This document shows positions 1-13,719 of a DNA stretch of 64,000 nt, piece after piece; position 1 is the first letter of the stretch, and the number at the start of each line of letters is the position of its first letter. The stretch comes from Branchiostoma floridae. Taxonomy: Eukaryota > Chordata > Leptocardii > Amphioxiformes > Branchiostomatidae. Where the stretch lies: positions 11,571,354 to 11,635,353 of the forward strand of contig NC_049986.1 in the NCBI RefSeq assembly GCF_000003815.2, in the 5' to 3' direction. The notes beneath the pieces were generated by a model. That model ran no database searches. It was not told the DNA's origin and worked only from the letters and a program-made list of their open reading frames with translations. Made by a program: the position numbers and the translations under genes.

Positions 1-3000
1 AAGGATTCGTCTGCGACAGGCATCTACAAAACCAAGAAAACTAAAAGCAGTTTCAAACCAACACAAAGCACTAAAAACTCCACAGGGCATAAACAAAATA
101 AATCCCTGAAGTTTTGTTAAAAACAGAAACTGCTGGTTCTACTTGTAATGTAGGACGCGGGACAAGCTTTATCTGAAGGCTCCGAACCAGAAGCCTTAGG
201 CTCCCAATCAATACCTAATATCCGGCTCACGCAGCATTCTCCCGAGAGGTATCACATCATCTGTGCTACTTCCGGACTTTTATCACATCTAAGCAGGGCA
301 GAATGAATTGGCTTAGACACTCCATTACATCCAAGAACAACTTTGCTACTGCTGGAACTTTATATAAAACTTCATTTCCAATCAATAGAGAATTTCTATC
401 ATATGTGTTATAAATAATAATATGGGTAGTCTTTGGTAACATGAGTGGACTGTGGAAATGAGAAGCAAAAAAAAAAACTGTTAAACATCCCTATTTCATC
501 CAAAAATCTGTCACCTAAACTTTGCTATAGAGCTATAATGGTTAGCAGTTGTAATGAAGTGAAGCTGTTTGATCTGCACTAAATCTTCAGTATCAAGACA
601 TCTATCACAGAGCATGAGACATCTTCTGTTTTGTTGTGCTAAAGACCATCCTGGAATAGCAAAAATTATCTCCTAAATTTTCTTATCACCAATAAGTAAT
701 TGCAAAAATCAATCCATTCATAGAAATATAGAGAATACACATACAGTGATTCATATCTGTAAGCCTAAGGAACTAAGTACTTACAGCTACTGGTGGTTTC
801 AGCACCACGGACAGAGACTGTATGCTCCCACATACATATCTGCACACTGGTTATCAAAACCTTACAGCATACTGCATCAACTTGTACATCAATTGAAATT
901 TCACATTACCTTCTTCCTGAGTTAAGATATCCTTCAGCCCACAGAGGGCTTATCTCTACAATCAGTACTTTTACAGATATCCTGACACAGGATGTCTTTC
1001 ATGTGGCTTACCTCTAAGTAGTGAACATCCGGAAACATCCATCAAAATCAGACATAGAAGCAAGTTGTCCAGGTATTTCAAGCTCGGCAATATAATTCTC
1101 TTGAAAAACACTCCTTTTTTCAAAACCTACACATCGTTAAGGATGACACTACATAGTACATCATCGGCATGAAAGGAGAAGTGACAGTGTTCCCATTATA
1201 TAAAAAGGAATGATTCCCCTCTCTTGATGGCTAATTTTGTAGTCTACACCACTCTCCTACAGGAAGCCACCTGGAGTAACCTTCCAGCGCCGCACTCATC
1301 AACGTCACTGGCGGTAAAGTCCGGAAATCCATCGTAAGCACGCTGATTGTTCACGCTGAGTTCACGCGCCAAGAGCTCCTTCTCCCCGTTAAAGACTCAG
1401 CAGGGTTCATTCAACTGACGTGATAGGTAACCTTCACAGAAAATGGTCGGATTATCATAACCAATAAAGCACTATATATAGAGTCTAACTTTGCATGATA
1501 AGGAAGCAAAAAACGGAACACCTATGGCAATATGAACACCAGAAAAAGTAGGAAAGTATATTCTGGAAAATAAAAAAACCAAAGGAGCTATAAACAAAGA
1601 AAAGTGGGAATTCATAATGTAAGATATTAAAAAAACAATGGGACAATTCATAACTTTACCACCAAGTTCAAGGTACAACCATGGCATCCACTATTCTTGA
1701 TGAACATCCGTAATGCTGTAACTGTAAGTGAGGGTACAGAAAGACTGACACTGCTCTCACATGAATTTTACTGCAATTGTATCCAACAAGCCTCACATCT
1801 GACATCCAGTGCCGTGAGTAACAGCAGGATGTGCTGTTGCCAGTTAGGAATTATACTGCGGTAATGTCCATCATCAGCCAGGTGAACCCTGACATTACCA
1901 CCTAAATGGCAGTCTGCGCCTCCGTGCGACCTCCACTACCCTCCAGACGGCCCAACAGGTCATGCACATCCAATTTTCCAGCGTCCAGCCCATTTCCTGG
2001 ACATGTTAACCTGGCACATCTCCATCCATCACAGGCTGCAACCAACACAGCCCAACAGACATCACAAATATACTGGCAATGGTAAAACGTGTATAAGACA
2101 GTATAAAAGACCATTTTTTGTTTTTAAAAAATGATTCCAAAACCAATAGAAAGCAAACTTGGTTCTGATTTCTCTAGGATTATCTGAAGCTCAGGTCATT
2201 GACCCTTGGTACCAATGTGGCAATTGCAGAAGAGGTAACAAAACTACATTCCAGCACCAAAAGACATTTTTTCACACTTAACGATTGCTAAAAAAATCAA
2301 TAGAAAACCTTCGTTCTAATTTGTCTGTGATTGACTTTTAAGTTTTTATGTTGTGACCGGATTTTATTACAGTTGTTTTTAATGTAGATGTTCTATGTAA
2401 ATGTCAATTTACTGATGCAATGTCGTACATCTTGAAATAAAACTTGTCAAACTTGTCAAAACCAAGTCATCGGCCTATCAAGATGTCTTGCGGAAACTAT
2501 TTCAGGGATGGCAGACATCAGTCCATCTTACTCATACTGATTCATGATTCTTCCTTTCCCACAGACAAAAATAACACCACTTAAGATGAAGGGCCATTCT
2601 GCACTGGAAATCATGGAAACACAGACAGACGGGCAGATAGGCCAAACCAATACATTTGTACTTTCTTCCCTTGAGTCACAAAACCCTTCCTTTCATTTCC
2701 ACTATCAGCAGAACTATTTCTCTGCAAAGTATAGACCCTAATTTCAAAAATGCGTTTGATTCTAAGCATTTAAATAGATTTGCTCTGACCCATACAACAT
2801 TTATACATCAAAATGGAACAGCAGGGGCACCAGGCATCTCATTCATACACCTCCACCAGGAAATTGCCTTTTGAATACTTTCTTCATGGACCATCTATCT
2901 CCGACTGGTTTTGACAGTATCGTGAACATAACTATCATATCTGAACAGAACAGCACAAAATGTATTCACTAAGCTGGAAATGTGAAAAAAAAGGGAATTC

Positions 3001-5907
3001 CTTAACATAGATTTTGTATTAAACGCTGTTACAGCAATATTCATGGCAACAAATTTTTCATAAATCAATACTCATATATTTTGTAGTTTTTGTATATATA
3101 CATATACTAACAACCAATTCAACCTGAACCTTGAGTTCATAATGAAGTGATTGATAGAATAAAAATTTACAAAGAAATCTAGTCAGAGGCACAGGTATAA
3201 TCATATGTAAAATCACGCATGTGCAAATAGACATAACCACATTATCAATCACCCCCTGGGGACTGGGCATGTTTACAGGTGAGTGATACATACATGTATG
3301 GACAGGAAATGTAACATTGGTGATGATAACATTTGAGATTAAAATTGATATAAAGGTGAAAAAATATCATTTCCTGATCACAATTTACAACATAAACAGC
3401 AAAAAAATGGAAGGTAACATTTCTTTTAATATCCATGCAATGTTATTTTTTTCTCAATACAAATCTGCCCTTGCAGTAAATGTTGTTCATCACAAAAAGT
3501 AAGTAATCGATTACTAATGAAACAAGACAATATCTTTATACATAAGGTGTACTACAACTAGCATTATTGCCATACTTGGAACTATTAGTATTAGGGGTAT
3601 AGTCAATTACTTTCCAATGTCTGGCCATGGACCAGAATCAACTGGCACAGGTAATACACATAACTTTGAGATATCCAATAAGGTCTACCTTGTAGTACAT
3701 ATATATAGTTGTATTGTTTTTTCTTCAACTTGAAGTTCAAGGTAATGCCGATATTTCCATCAGCCACAGTATTCCCTGATGTTGTTCACTTTTATCACAG
3801 GTCGAGCTTGTACAGGAAGTTCTTATTCTCTGTCCAGAAACTGGGCCAGGGATTTACCTGAGAAGCATTTGGGTTGTGGTTGGAATTTAGTTATGACATT
3901 ATCTCTTGATAAGGTAGATGTGATAAGAGGAACATCCACCGGAAATGGCCCCAAGCCACCAGACACTCGCGGTATTTGCCATCGTGGTCTGAATGAGCGA
4001 TAAGCAACGTTTATATGCACCATAAACCGGATGCCAGGAAATTATGATTGCGTTATAGTACAGGAAGAACAGGAAATTGTTTGCCCCCATCTCCACTGTC
4101 GATTAATGGACGGGGATAGACTCAGGGCCTCTTATTGTATGACATGCCACCTGCTGCCCAAGATTGCAACCCCACAGCACTGTAATTATATCTCATCACA
4201 ACCAACACTTTCTGCAAGAGGCTAATGGGTATCCGCCAGAAACGAGCTGTGATATAAGACCCAAAAGATGAGGGTGAAATTTTATACTGCAGTTTGAAAT
4301 TACGTTTCACTCCAGGGCTCAGAGGCATATTTGCTATGTTTCTTATTTTGCTTCTCCCGTTTGTCAACTACAGGTTTGAATGATATGAAATTTGGTAAGC
4401 TGATATGCTTATCAAAAGCTACTTGTACTATGCATCTCCTTCTCTGTTACTTTCAAATTGTTAAAACTTGAGAAATCTTTTAAATGTAAGATTTGCTGTT
4501 TTCTGTATCAAATAACACAATGTTGATGACCACAATTTTGCCATAGTTTTCTGGGCAAAGCATAGGATATTAGTAACAGACATTCCCTTTTCTAGAAATA
4601 AAATATATGCTAACTTTGGTAAGAAAAATCTTTATATCTGTCCCTCTACAATCAGTTAAACCTTGGTTCTACAGCCAATATCTTATCTCTATAAAAGCAA
4701 TGTAAGAAGGAAAATTTCTGGTAACATTTTGTTAGGTCACAAAAAAAATTAATTTTGTGCCCTGACGATAGCTTCACTGGAACACTCGGGGACATATTGC
4801 TATGTTCAACACTACATTCATACTATGACTGTAGCATGCACACTGGAGCAGCCTTCTAGCTGTGAGATGTTCTAAATTGGTACAATCAACAAGTGAAGTG
4901 GTTATATCACCAGGTCCTTGTATAATATCATCCCTTCAGGTATGAAAGGATGACTCTTGGCATACCGTAATGGCACAGTTGACATTTTCAAGGTGACCTG
5001 CTTTTCGTGAAGTCTAATTCTAGCCTACAGTACATTTTAAAATGTCTAAGAAAATAATATATATATTTAAAGCATATCAATGTATTGATACTTCAAGTTT
5101 CATTACTTTCATTACTTGCTGTTTTGAACAGCTTGGTATGTGAATGTTGTCTATCACAGATGTGTTTTCATTAGTTTCATTCTTATTGCACCCACCTGCT
5201 CTTTCTATTTCCTGCAGAAATCCGAGGGCAAAGAAATTAACTTGAATCTTGGCATGGCCTAATAAGCACTTGAAAAGATCTCCAAGCATTAAAAAATGCC
5301 ATAAAAATTCAAGATACATAGTTACAAGTAAGTGCACTGGCACAAAACCGTTTTTTTTCTCATGGACTGGTCCAGAAAAAAACGGACCTGAAAAAATTTG
5401 ATCGACCGGATGTTGGACCGATTGGAAAATGAACAGATTATATGATCAGGCATTCACACGTCTAGGCAAATAACCAGCAGAGTAGAGTCTATAGTCATTT
5501 TTACCAACTTTTACAGTTCATCGTAGAGGCAGTTAGCCTTGTGCTTGTAGGATTTCAAAACGCCAGTGGGAGTCGAATACTACACAAAACAGATTTCTTT
5601 GTAGCAAAATGGACCATTGTTTTGAGTATCGTCCATTCACAAGCTTCACATACTGAATCAGGTCCAGGTTCCAGTCCAGGCCTGGACCTGATCCTTGGGA
5701 CCTTAACCAGACCTGGACCTGAATTTTCCACCCCTAGTTACAAGTGTGCCTTGGCCAGTAATAGATTATATAAATCATAATACCAAAATACTTTTGTACC
5801 TCTGACCTATCAAGGTGGGAGATATACAATTATAAGAGCACTTAAAGAAATTAGGACAGTCTATTTTAAGGTTTCACATAATATACAACTTTTCTTGGAA
5901 TACTCAC
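1..5907. other. No exon supported; probably COP1 intron 2
   Basis: AT-rich sequence downstream of COP1 exon 2 on the minus strand. I searched both strands for the rest of the COP1 RING and for WD40 exons and found none. Several minus-strand stretches could be joined into a phase-consistent chain, but it matches no known protein and is rejected (see the rejected list). GC-richer patches lie near 1270-1400, 1900-2040 and 3820-3990, origin unknown. Confidence 0.5.
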
Positions 5908-8900
5908 CAGAAACTGTGGCCACATTTTGTCATATGTGCCTCTTCTATCATGTCAAAGCAGATTGGGCTGCAAAAAGAAAGCAACAATCAAGATTAAAAT
6001 CAAAGCACATTATATCCATCTTACAGCAAAATGAGTTAATCGACATGTGGCAGGCATGTTTGTATGATCTACACTAACAAGGTATTACTATTAGTACATG
6101 ACCATTGAACCATACAATAATTTTTAATATAATGTGATTATAAAGGCACCTGGTACCACATGTGACAAATTGGGGCTAAGACCATCAAAGACCTAAAGCG
6201 CTTACATAACAGCATACATGTAGTAAACAGCTAAAAAAAGACATGATGCTATTTATCATGTGCTTATACAAATACACTTTGATAATGATCATAGGACCTT
6301 TAGTGAACAATATAGGACTAGACATTGCAGGAACCACCAAATAACATTCGGCTAGCCAGATGCAGAAAAAAGATCACAGGTTCTGGTGGCTAAAGCTTGA
6401 ATATTGTCTTTGCAGTATTTCATTCTACCTTGATACTGGGTATGCCTTGGGGCCTGAGTTAGTTCTGAGGGATCGTAAAATCCCACACTAAGCCACACAG
6501 GAAAGACCTACAGGCAGCTGCTTGTGGATTCCCTTCTTTAGTTTATAAGGAATTACACATAAATATCAGCCTTCAGCAGAGTTTTCTAACAATATATCAC
6601 AGAACGGTGCGCTTTTCTAGCACACTGTATATGTCAAAGATTGCTTCTGTGGCTCTGCAAGCAAGGAGAATTATCAAACCTTCAAAGTAAAAAATAGTAA
6701 GGTTATGAATTACTTGAATTAAAAAGTAATACAGTGCTGAAAGGAGCAGAACAAACATAATTCATTACAGTACAATGCCTTTATATACCACTCCACAGTC
6801 CCATAATCAATTACATACCTAGGAAACATGGTACTGTGTAGCAATTGCAAAGTCAGGTATGACCAAGCTCCAACATAGCGACTTAATCAATTTTTTTAAA
6901 ATTTGATTGCAATGTGTAAAAATGTTTCAGAAAGATCGGGAATAAGTATTCCAGTTGACAAAAAAAATTAGATTCAGAAATAGAGGTTAAAACTACAGAC
7001 AGTTGCCAAAGTGTACAACATCATGACTGAGATGACAAGTCTGTCAGTAAAGGTAAAATTCACCTTTAAATAGAAATTAACTTTTTTTCACAATATCGCT
7101 GTGATTACTTTTAGAGAGGCTAAAACACTGCAATTTTTAAAGATCAGGAAACTTCAAAGGTAGACAATTTTGTATATATTTTCTCATTTGGCTGTGTAGG
7201 TTTCAAACAGACATCTCAGTTGCTATCCTCCCCTTTGTACTAGTCTTGGAATTTCAAGCATGTGAATTCTGGGATTAACATGCTGTGATCTGTTCCCCTT
7301 TACTCTATCAAATATATTGGATGAAGAAAGTATCAGAATAGAAAACAATGTTTTTATTGGTTAATTCTCAGGTGAAATACATTAGGTTTAAGATAATTAT
7401 TACATCACAAATGTTACAGAAAAAAGTGATGAAAACTTTTCAAGCCATCATTCTGATTCAGAAGATTTCAACAAGGCTGAAATATCCCAGGAGCATGTTC
7501 TAATTATCTCATGCTTATAGGTTAAATTGTATTTCATCTATCAATTAAAATATTACATAATATCATTAGGTGCTTACAATGCAATCCTCCATCCTTTATT
7601 CACTTCTGTGTTAGTTGACTCATGCACTCCACTGGCCTAATGAAGCAATGCAGCATCTTGTACTTTATTTGGTAGGCACTGATTAAGTTAGTGACATTTG
7701 TCAATTGCCAATTATAATGACAGTAGAGACCAATTGATACCTGGATCACTTCCAATACACATTATTTTTCTGCAAACTGTAAAGGTATGTACGTGCTTTG
7801 CCCTGGAGCATCACAATTTCTCATTACTAAAGAATTCCATGTACATGTACTCCATATTCCATACAACTAATTCAGGCTATTCTGACTCTCAATATTCGTA
7901 TAGAATTGTTGTTGACAACTGTTGACGATTTCATCATGGAAGTGAACTTCTACCTGTATTCTAAATCACATGCCACGAAAAGCCTTCACTACAGAGCCTA
8001 TAGGCTGATATGGGACCATGTAATTTGCAAAGGTGGCACACTCTAGGGCATGCAATTTGAATGGGCGGAAATAAGTCTCCTGGTAGATATGTAGAAACAT
8101 GCCGCCCAGTCTTGGTTCTGATTACCTCCGCCCAGGGGGGTACATTTGACCAGTCTAGGTTTCTTATTTCATTTGCTGGTTTACAAACAAAAAGGACTGT
8201 GAAAAAAAGGTGCAAAATTTAAATTTATGCCCTGATTGCCAACTTGAGACATGGATATGGAGTTCATATTTTTTCTGATATTGATGATATTTTCCTGATA
8301 TTGATGATATTTTCACAATTACAGGTTCACCATCAAATACTGATTGTAGGAATTTTAAGTCTCAGGATTTCAAATGAAGGTGCTTGCAAAAAAAACACAA
8401 CAGCTACATTAGCTTAGAAACACATCAAAGTTTGGGCTGACTTGTAAAGAAATATACGGTTGCTGAGATGATCCTGTACAGGGCTCGAAATACTGGGTGC
8501 ATGTGCAGTTTCGTGCACCCAAAATTGTAACTGTGCACCCAATTTTTTTGGGGTGCACTGGTGCGCCCAAATATTTTCGTAGGTTTTCCGTATGTGAAGA
8601 TATCATTAAAGTAAACTATAAGAGTATACACCATATTCTTGACATCTTAATGTTGGAAAGATAATAAAATATCTGTCAGAATACTTGGGTCATCTAAATT
8701 TTCCAAAACTCCACCATTTCTTTAGAAACATATACCATAGCATTACAGATGTAACAGAATTTGCTTTGCTATTGTAATTTTCCAATAATATTTTGACACT
8801 TTTCTGCCAGCTTTTAAACATTTCATTTCACTGAAAAAAAAACTTTCATAAGGTACCTAAGTACTAGTAATTAGCTTTCTCTGACTTTCTCCTTAATTTT

Positions 8901-10596
8901 TTGTGGTGCACCCAAAATTTGTGCATCTAATCCCAAAAATGAATTTTGAGTCCTGCTATTGGTACAGTTTGTTCTATATTCTGCCTTCTTACTGAAGTTA
9001 CATTCATGAAGTATTGTTTACAATAACATAAAGTTGTTGCAGATTTTCTTGGCTACACAAAGATTCTAACTTGCAAGTTGCAAGAAGGGGTTGGCCACCT
9101 CCAATACATTTTTGTACCAGCCCTACCTGAGTCAGCGAGTGGGTGGGTGGTAGGTGGGTGGGTGGGTGTAAGTAAAACATACCTGACAACAATCATACCT
9201 ATCCTGTCTCCAGAATGTCATTGGAATGTACAATTGAAAGTAGAAATAGGATAGTCTTCAAGTAGTCTAGGTTTTTAATGGTTTGCGTCAACCGATACTA
9301 CACAGCCACGTGCCATGTTCTTGACAAATGAAAATAGAGCATACACATTTCCAAACATATATGAGCTTCAATTGCAGCCAACAATGTAAACACCAGCTGC
9401 CTTGTACATATAGTTATTGTTTAACAAAATCTTGCAAAGATGCAATCAACTCAGTTGGCCATATCCAACATAGTGAAATAGAATAACCTTGAGTATGAAA
9501 TCTGAGCCAGGTGTTCAAAATTTGTTTTAAAATTGACTGAGTTTGCTTTTATACTAGTATTTGAGACTTGACAGGTGTAAAGAAGATGGTAAGGATTGCG
9601 TCCAAGTTGATTTTAAAAACTCAAATTAGCTGGAGTGTGGACATCTGAAACATTATCCCACTCTACAGTAACTAGAGCTGAGCAGAGTAAAATCCATGGA
9701 CACTTGAGATATTATTTAGTTGATTCCTAACCAGCTATTAAAGCTTGTTTTGCAAACCAGGAAGCAAGTTTGATGGTATCCATCAAGTGTTTGAAACAAA
9801 CCCATGAAATTTAACTTGACTTTTTGTTTAATAGAAACATCAGTGCAGATAGGTGAAAAAATACATTAACATTGAGTTGCCAGCACTTTGGGGGTATTTT
9901 TCTAAGGGAAAGTTCACTGTCACAGGTGTTTTCGACAGGTGGACCACCCGCCCACCTGTGTCCCGTGAGTACATGTGCCACCCACGGGAGTCAACTATCA
10001 CACACTCTCCCTGTCCTAGGACGTGTAAACCAGCTATCTAATTGCACAAATTAACGACACAAACGGGTGGATGGAAATGAGAACAAGACAGTTGTTTGTG
10101 TCCACGCCACCAGGGAGCTTGGCCCCAAATGAGATAGTCCGGAAGCACTTGGTGTTGTGCCGTGTTGACCCCGGGCCAGATACAGCCATACGGGCTGTCC
10201 GGCTGGCGGGGGAGTATTTGTGCACCAGGGCGTCGTCTGTGGCATTTGTCATGCTCAAATATCTTGGTCACTAGTTAGCCTGAAATGGGATATATCAGCT
10301 TTTTTGTATGAATCTACCAACTCCTTGTGCTTGGCTATTTAGGGATTATCTGTGTGCAAAGGATGTTTCGGAACAAAGGCCGTCCTAAACAATCACCGGT
10401 TTCCTAGCACACGGGGCATCAAGGGAAAACACGCTAGGAAATATTAGCCTGGCGTAGAGTTCTGGTCAGAAGTTCGTGACTGAAAATCTTACCAGACGAA
10501 GTCGTTGTTCTTGTCCTCGTCTGTGTTGATGATACCATTGTAAATAGGAGGCTGTGGCCGCTTCAGTCGCCGTCTCGTCGGCGTTCTTCCTGCCAT
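5908..10596 (-). CDS. COP1: E3 ubiquitin ligase COP1 (RFWD2), 5' part only: exons 1 and 2
   Basis: Two exons are visible. Exon 1 (10493-10596) starts at the ATG at 10596-10594 and encodes a basic N-terminus (MAGRTPTRRRLKRP...), then NTDEDKNNDFV, ending two bases into a codon before a GTAAGA donor. Exon 2 (5908-5967), between a TTTTTGCAG acceptor and a GTGAGT donor, completes the Cys codon and gives CPICFDMI...KCGHSFC, the first four zinc ligands of a C3HC4 RING. This stretch, preceded by an EDK-NDFV motif, is what I recall of animal COP1. COP1 is known as a RING, coiled-coil and WD40 ubiquitin ligase that targets transcription factors such as c-Jun, with the DET1-DDB1-CUL4 complex. The second half of the RING, the coiled coil and the WD40 repeats are not found in 1-5907, so they should lie beyond the left edge. 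Exons match in phase (2 to 2). Confidence 0.85.
8479..8955. mobile_element. MITE-like element with CAGGGCTCGAAAT-type terminal inverted repeats
   Basis: The left end reads CAGGGCTCGAAAT and continues into a GTGCACCC-rich stretch. The right end, read on the opposite strand, is CAGGACTCAAAAT, again followed by GTGCACCC copies. The 477-bp length, absence of an ORF and imperfect ends fit an old non-autonomous DNA transposon. The CAGGG start recalls hAT elements, but the flanking 8 bases do not match each other, so the superfamily is uncertain. Confidence 0.55.
9139..9168 (+). repeat. GGGT-rich simple repeat
   Basis: Seven GGGT or GGT units within about 30 bases inside COP1 intron 1. The plus strand could form a G-quadruplex. 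No further function is implied. Confidence 0.8.
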
Positions 10597-13500
10597 GACA
10601 CCAACACTTCCCAGGCCAGACGTGCAACGTCCCTCACAGTCCGGCTCTTCTCTGCAAGCTGTGGGAAAGTGGTCCGCGATTGCAATGTCTCACTACGAGG
10701 ACAACCCCGCTCACTTTCACGTGCAGCTGATCGGAGCAGCTAAATTACCCAATTTTTCATGCAAGATGTGCCCAAAAGTAGCTCCATTCGCAACATGAAG
10801 TTCGCTCTACATTCGAACCCTGGTGGAACACGCATGCGCACATATCCCAGGGTGCACCTCGGCATTCCTGAGCAGGTGTCAATGTCCCGGATGTGTCGTC
10901 TGCTACGCGCCAAATCTGCAGCCAAAATGTCGTCTGCTAAACTTGGTCAGCTGGTGGGTTGAAACATCATGATACGTTGTCTTTACCGACTGTGGAGTAG
11001 ACGGCCCCGGTAAAAGTACAGCGACTCGGTACTTTTTTTTTCATTTACTCTGAAGTCTTCATTCCGACTAATTGAACTTCAAAACTGTTTAGTGCGTTTT
11101 AATGTTAACTTTTAGTGTTAACATGAAACATTAACATTATAACGCACTAAACAGTTTTGAAGTTATCATCATCTGCATCCACGTGTACAAGTAACGTTAA
11201 CGCTAAACGTAAACGTTCCAGTCGTAAGATGTGCTGTATCAAGAACTCTTGATATAAGATTTGAAAAAAGACATTTAAAGATGTTTCAACTCATAGTTAA
11301 CGTTACAGCAAAAGCAAGACGTTATCTTCTGCTCTCCACAGTCGCAGTGCTTAAGAGGTGCAGAAGAGTCACCTATCATATCTCAGTAGGATTTCACCCC
11401 GTGTCTAGCTGCTTGACTCGTCACCGATAAACAACCTCGTAAATAAGCCGTTGAGTCTTACATATCGAACAAATTTAGATATTGCAACGTAACGTTATAA
11501 CGTTAACGTTACTCATTTCTTCTAGCATCAATCCAGTATGAGTAATATTAGTTCGCCTCTCACAAACTGCCCCCTTTATACCGTCTTATAACGTTACGTG
11601 CTCTGAACTGGAAATCATGTGTCTGACATTTTTATGTTTTCATCAATTATTGACGAGTGAAGGGGATCGTATCCATTGTGCAATCAGTGACGTTGACATT
11701 CCACCAGGACCAGAGGTGTGGAGACACATCCCTTCATTGATCAGGTTTGTCATCGGCGATTCAGGTCGCCTGAGTGGTCAACGCTATTTAAGCCTGTGAT
11801 TTAAGGTAAGTGGACGACGACCATAGGCAAACGTAGTTCAAATAGTTTGTAATAATGAATTTCCCTGAACGATTAGTAGTAACACCAGTAGACAGAAGAT
11901 AGATAGTAGAAAATGGGTGGTGGGAGAGTACCGTGTAAACGTACGATGATTTCAGTGATGGTCAATATCTGCGTAGAGATCAATTAACTGTATTTTCTTT
12001 CGTATTGAATAGCAAATTTCCCGTCCAGAAGTGACTGTAGGCTATAACGTTACGATTTGGGAGCCAGTGTGGCTTGACACCACTGTTACATTTGACCTTT
12101 CCAACACAACACTAGTCTCATGTCTAATGCCAAGGTTACCGACGAGTGGGCGCATATTATGTAAGCTAGACATAGTTGCTGGTAATCTACTATTCAATGT
12201 CAGGTTGGTGTGGGATGCATGCATGCCTACTGTTCGATACCGTTATCATTATGTACACCAACGACACTGTATCAATGACAAAACAAGTTATGTCAAGGAG
12301 GTTCTATATAATATCCGGTTTTGATGTTACTGTTGTGACAATCAGCCAGTGTGTTCCAAGGTATACCGTCGGGCTATCAATGCTTTCATCACAATAGCGA
12401 TTCAGTATAATGCAATACTTAGTATATCATAACTTGGTTTCTATTTTCGTAACTGTGCACCAGGAATCCGCCAAACTGTTTCAAACTGTCTAAAAGTAGG
12501 ATTGGCTAGTTGACGTTTCTACTATAAGTAGAGCCATGTATATATGGATATAAAAGCTCTAAACTCACTACTCATTTGACGCAACCCCCTCGTAAAATTT
12601 CGAACATTATCACATAATCACTTTTCTGCGGTACAAAAATGCAACAACACCATGAATAGTGTATAACATTATATATAAGTGCTCCAGACGACATGAAAGA
12701 TTTCCCGTGTTCATTCAGTCATGAATACCACGGTCGCTTGGCACGAAAGGTGGGCCCGCCCTCGTGAAGTCAATACTAAACGACGAGACTGGAATGTTTG
12801 TCAATTGATGACATTGAATTTGTGAGCGTGGCCATATTTGAAATCGGTTGATAACTGTAAGGACATTCATAGTGGAAAACGAAAAGGCTTCCGTATTTCT
12901 ATTGCCCTTAGCCATCTTTTATCACCGGGATGATACGGGCGTTCAACGAATGCTGAATGATAGCAGTGATACCAAACTTGATGTAAACGTACACTTCGGC
13001 TTTTAAGATTCACCGCTCATGGACAAGGCATTGAGTGATTTGAATCAGTTTGTATTTTATATCATCCGTACCAATCAGATCATTGACAGAGACTCCACAG
13101 TCTACCACTATGTTGTTATCAGTGTACACATAGGTAAATGCCTTACCTTATCAAAAGTCAAAACTTTTATAATCAATATTCACAAGTTGTTGGTGTTTTG
13201 TAGTAGGTTGGATAGATCACAGAAGGACCGTAGTTTTCTGTCTGCATGGTTTATTGAACATAGATGTAACGACAAAGGACTTTCAAATTGGTGTGTATTG
13301 AACCTACTGTTACATTGTTAAGCATACACATAGGTAAATGGTTAACTGTTTACCTATCTTGTCATGTGTGACAAGAGGATTTGGTATGCGATATTTGCTA
13401 TGACTGAGCTAGATCGAAGGGGATAGAACATGTAACATTTTGTAATTCAGTTGATCATGCTAGTAACGGTAGATGGCAGGTCGAGTTCAATAGCATGCCT

Positions 13501-13599
13501 CAGGACGGGCCTCACAAGGCTGTGCTTGCCTCGGGCCAGCGCAAGCTCTTCCCCTTCGAACCCTGACCTCGCTCAAGGAGACGCTTGGCTGCGGGGTTA
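10597..13599. other. Upstream flank of COP1; no gene supported
   Basis: 10597-10960 is GC-rich and unmethylated-promoter-like by composition, and should hold the COP1 promoter and 5' UTR on the minus strand. It also has short plus-strand open stretches, for example from an ATG at 10687, that I cannot tie to a protein family. A strong hairpin lies at 11075-11164. The rest (to the gap) shows only short, unrecognisable ORFs. Confidence 0.5.
11075..11164. repeat. Inverted repeat, 32-base arms
   Basis: The left arm (11075-11106) and right arm (11133-11164) are reverse complements at 31 of 32 positions, with a 26-base loop. The arms contain AACTTCAAAACTGTTTAGTG and its complement. It could be a fold-back element or the remnant of a small inverted-repeat transposon. 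Confidence 0.85.
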
Positions 13600-13699
13600 N
13601 NNNNNNNNNNNNNNNNNNNNNNNNNNNNNNNNNNNNNNNNNNNNNNNNNNNNNNNNNNNNNNNNNNNNNNNNNNNNNNNNNNNNNNNNNNNNNNNNNNN
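13600..13699. other. Assembly gap (100 Ns)
   Basis: Exactly 100 undetermined bases, the conventional length for a gap of unknown size. It falls at the 3' side of the DIRS-like element, so the end of that element may be missing or misjoined. Confidence 0.99.
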
Positions 13700-13719
13700 A
13701 GATCTTAGGAAGGAGTGAC

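Larger units (their letters stand above)
5968..10492. other. COP1 intron 1
   Basis: A 4.5-kb intron between the first two COP1 exons. It holds a 477-bp inverted-repeat element (8479-8955), a GGGT-rich tract (9139-9168), a directly repeated 22-base stretch near 8266-8310, and a GC-rich block at about 9930-10270 that is open on both strands but has no recognisable product. Nothing else was seen. Confidence 0.6.

Noticed and set aside
3779-4023. Overlapping ORFs of 66 and 74 codons on opposite strands.
   Set aside because: Modest length, GC-richer patch, no known protein on either strand.
266-5336. A minus-strand chain of about a dozen candidate exons (for example 5196-5336, 3858-3988, 2851-2940, 515-672, 266-449) that can be joined in frame to a TAG at 266-268.
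   Set aside because: Each piece was chosen with free choice of site and frame in AT-rich sequence, the product matches no family I know, and the stretch lies downstream of COP1 exon 2 on the same strand, so it is most simply intron. A transcript would overturn this.
5340-5750. Possible inverted-repeat element with CCTGGACC motifs.
   Set aside because: Ends do not pair and no target duplication is visible.
10595-10962. Plus-strand ORFs divergent from COP1.
   Set aside because: They overlap the COP1 start and promoter region, and I see no homology or good splice pattern.
12031-12324. 97-codon plus-strand ORF.
   Set aside because: No recognisable motif, no splice support, and a similar open frame on the other strand.
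13019-13321. 100-codon plus-strand ORF near the gap.
   Set aside because: Low-complexity AT-rich translation without any family signature.
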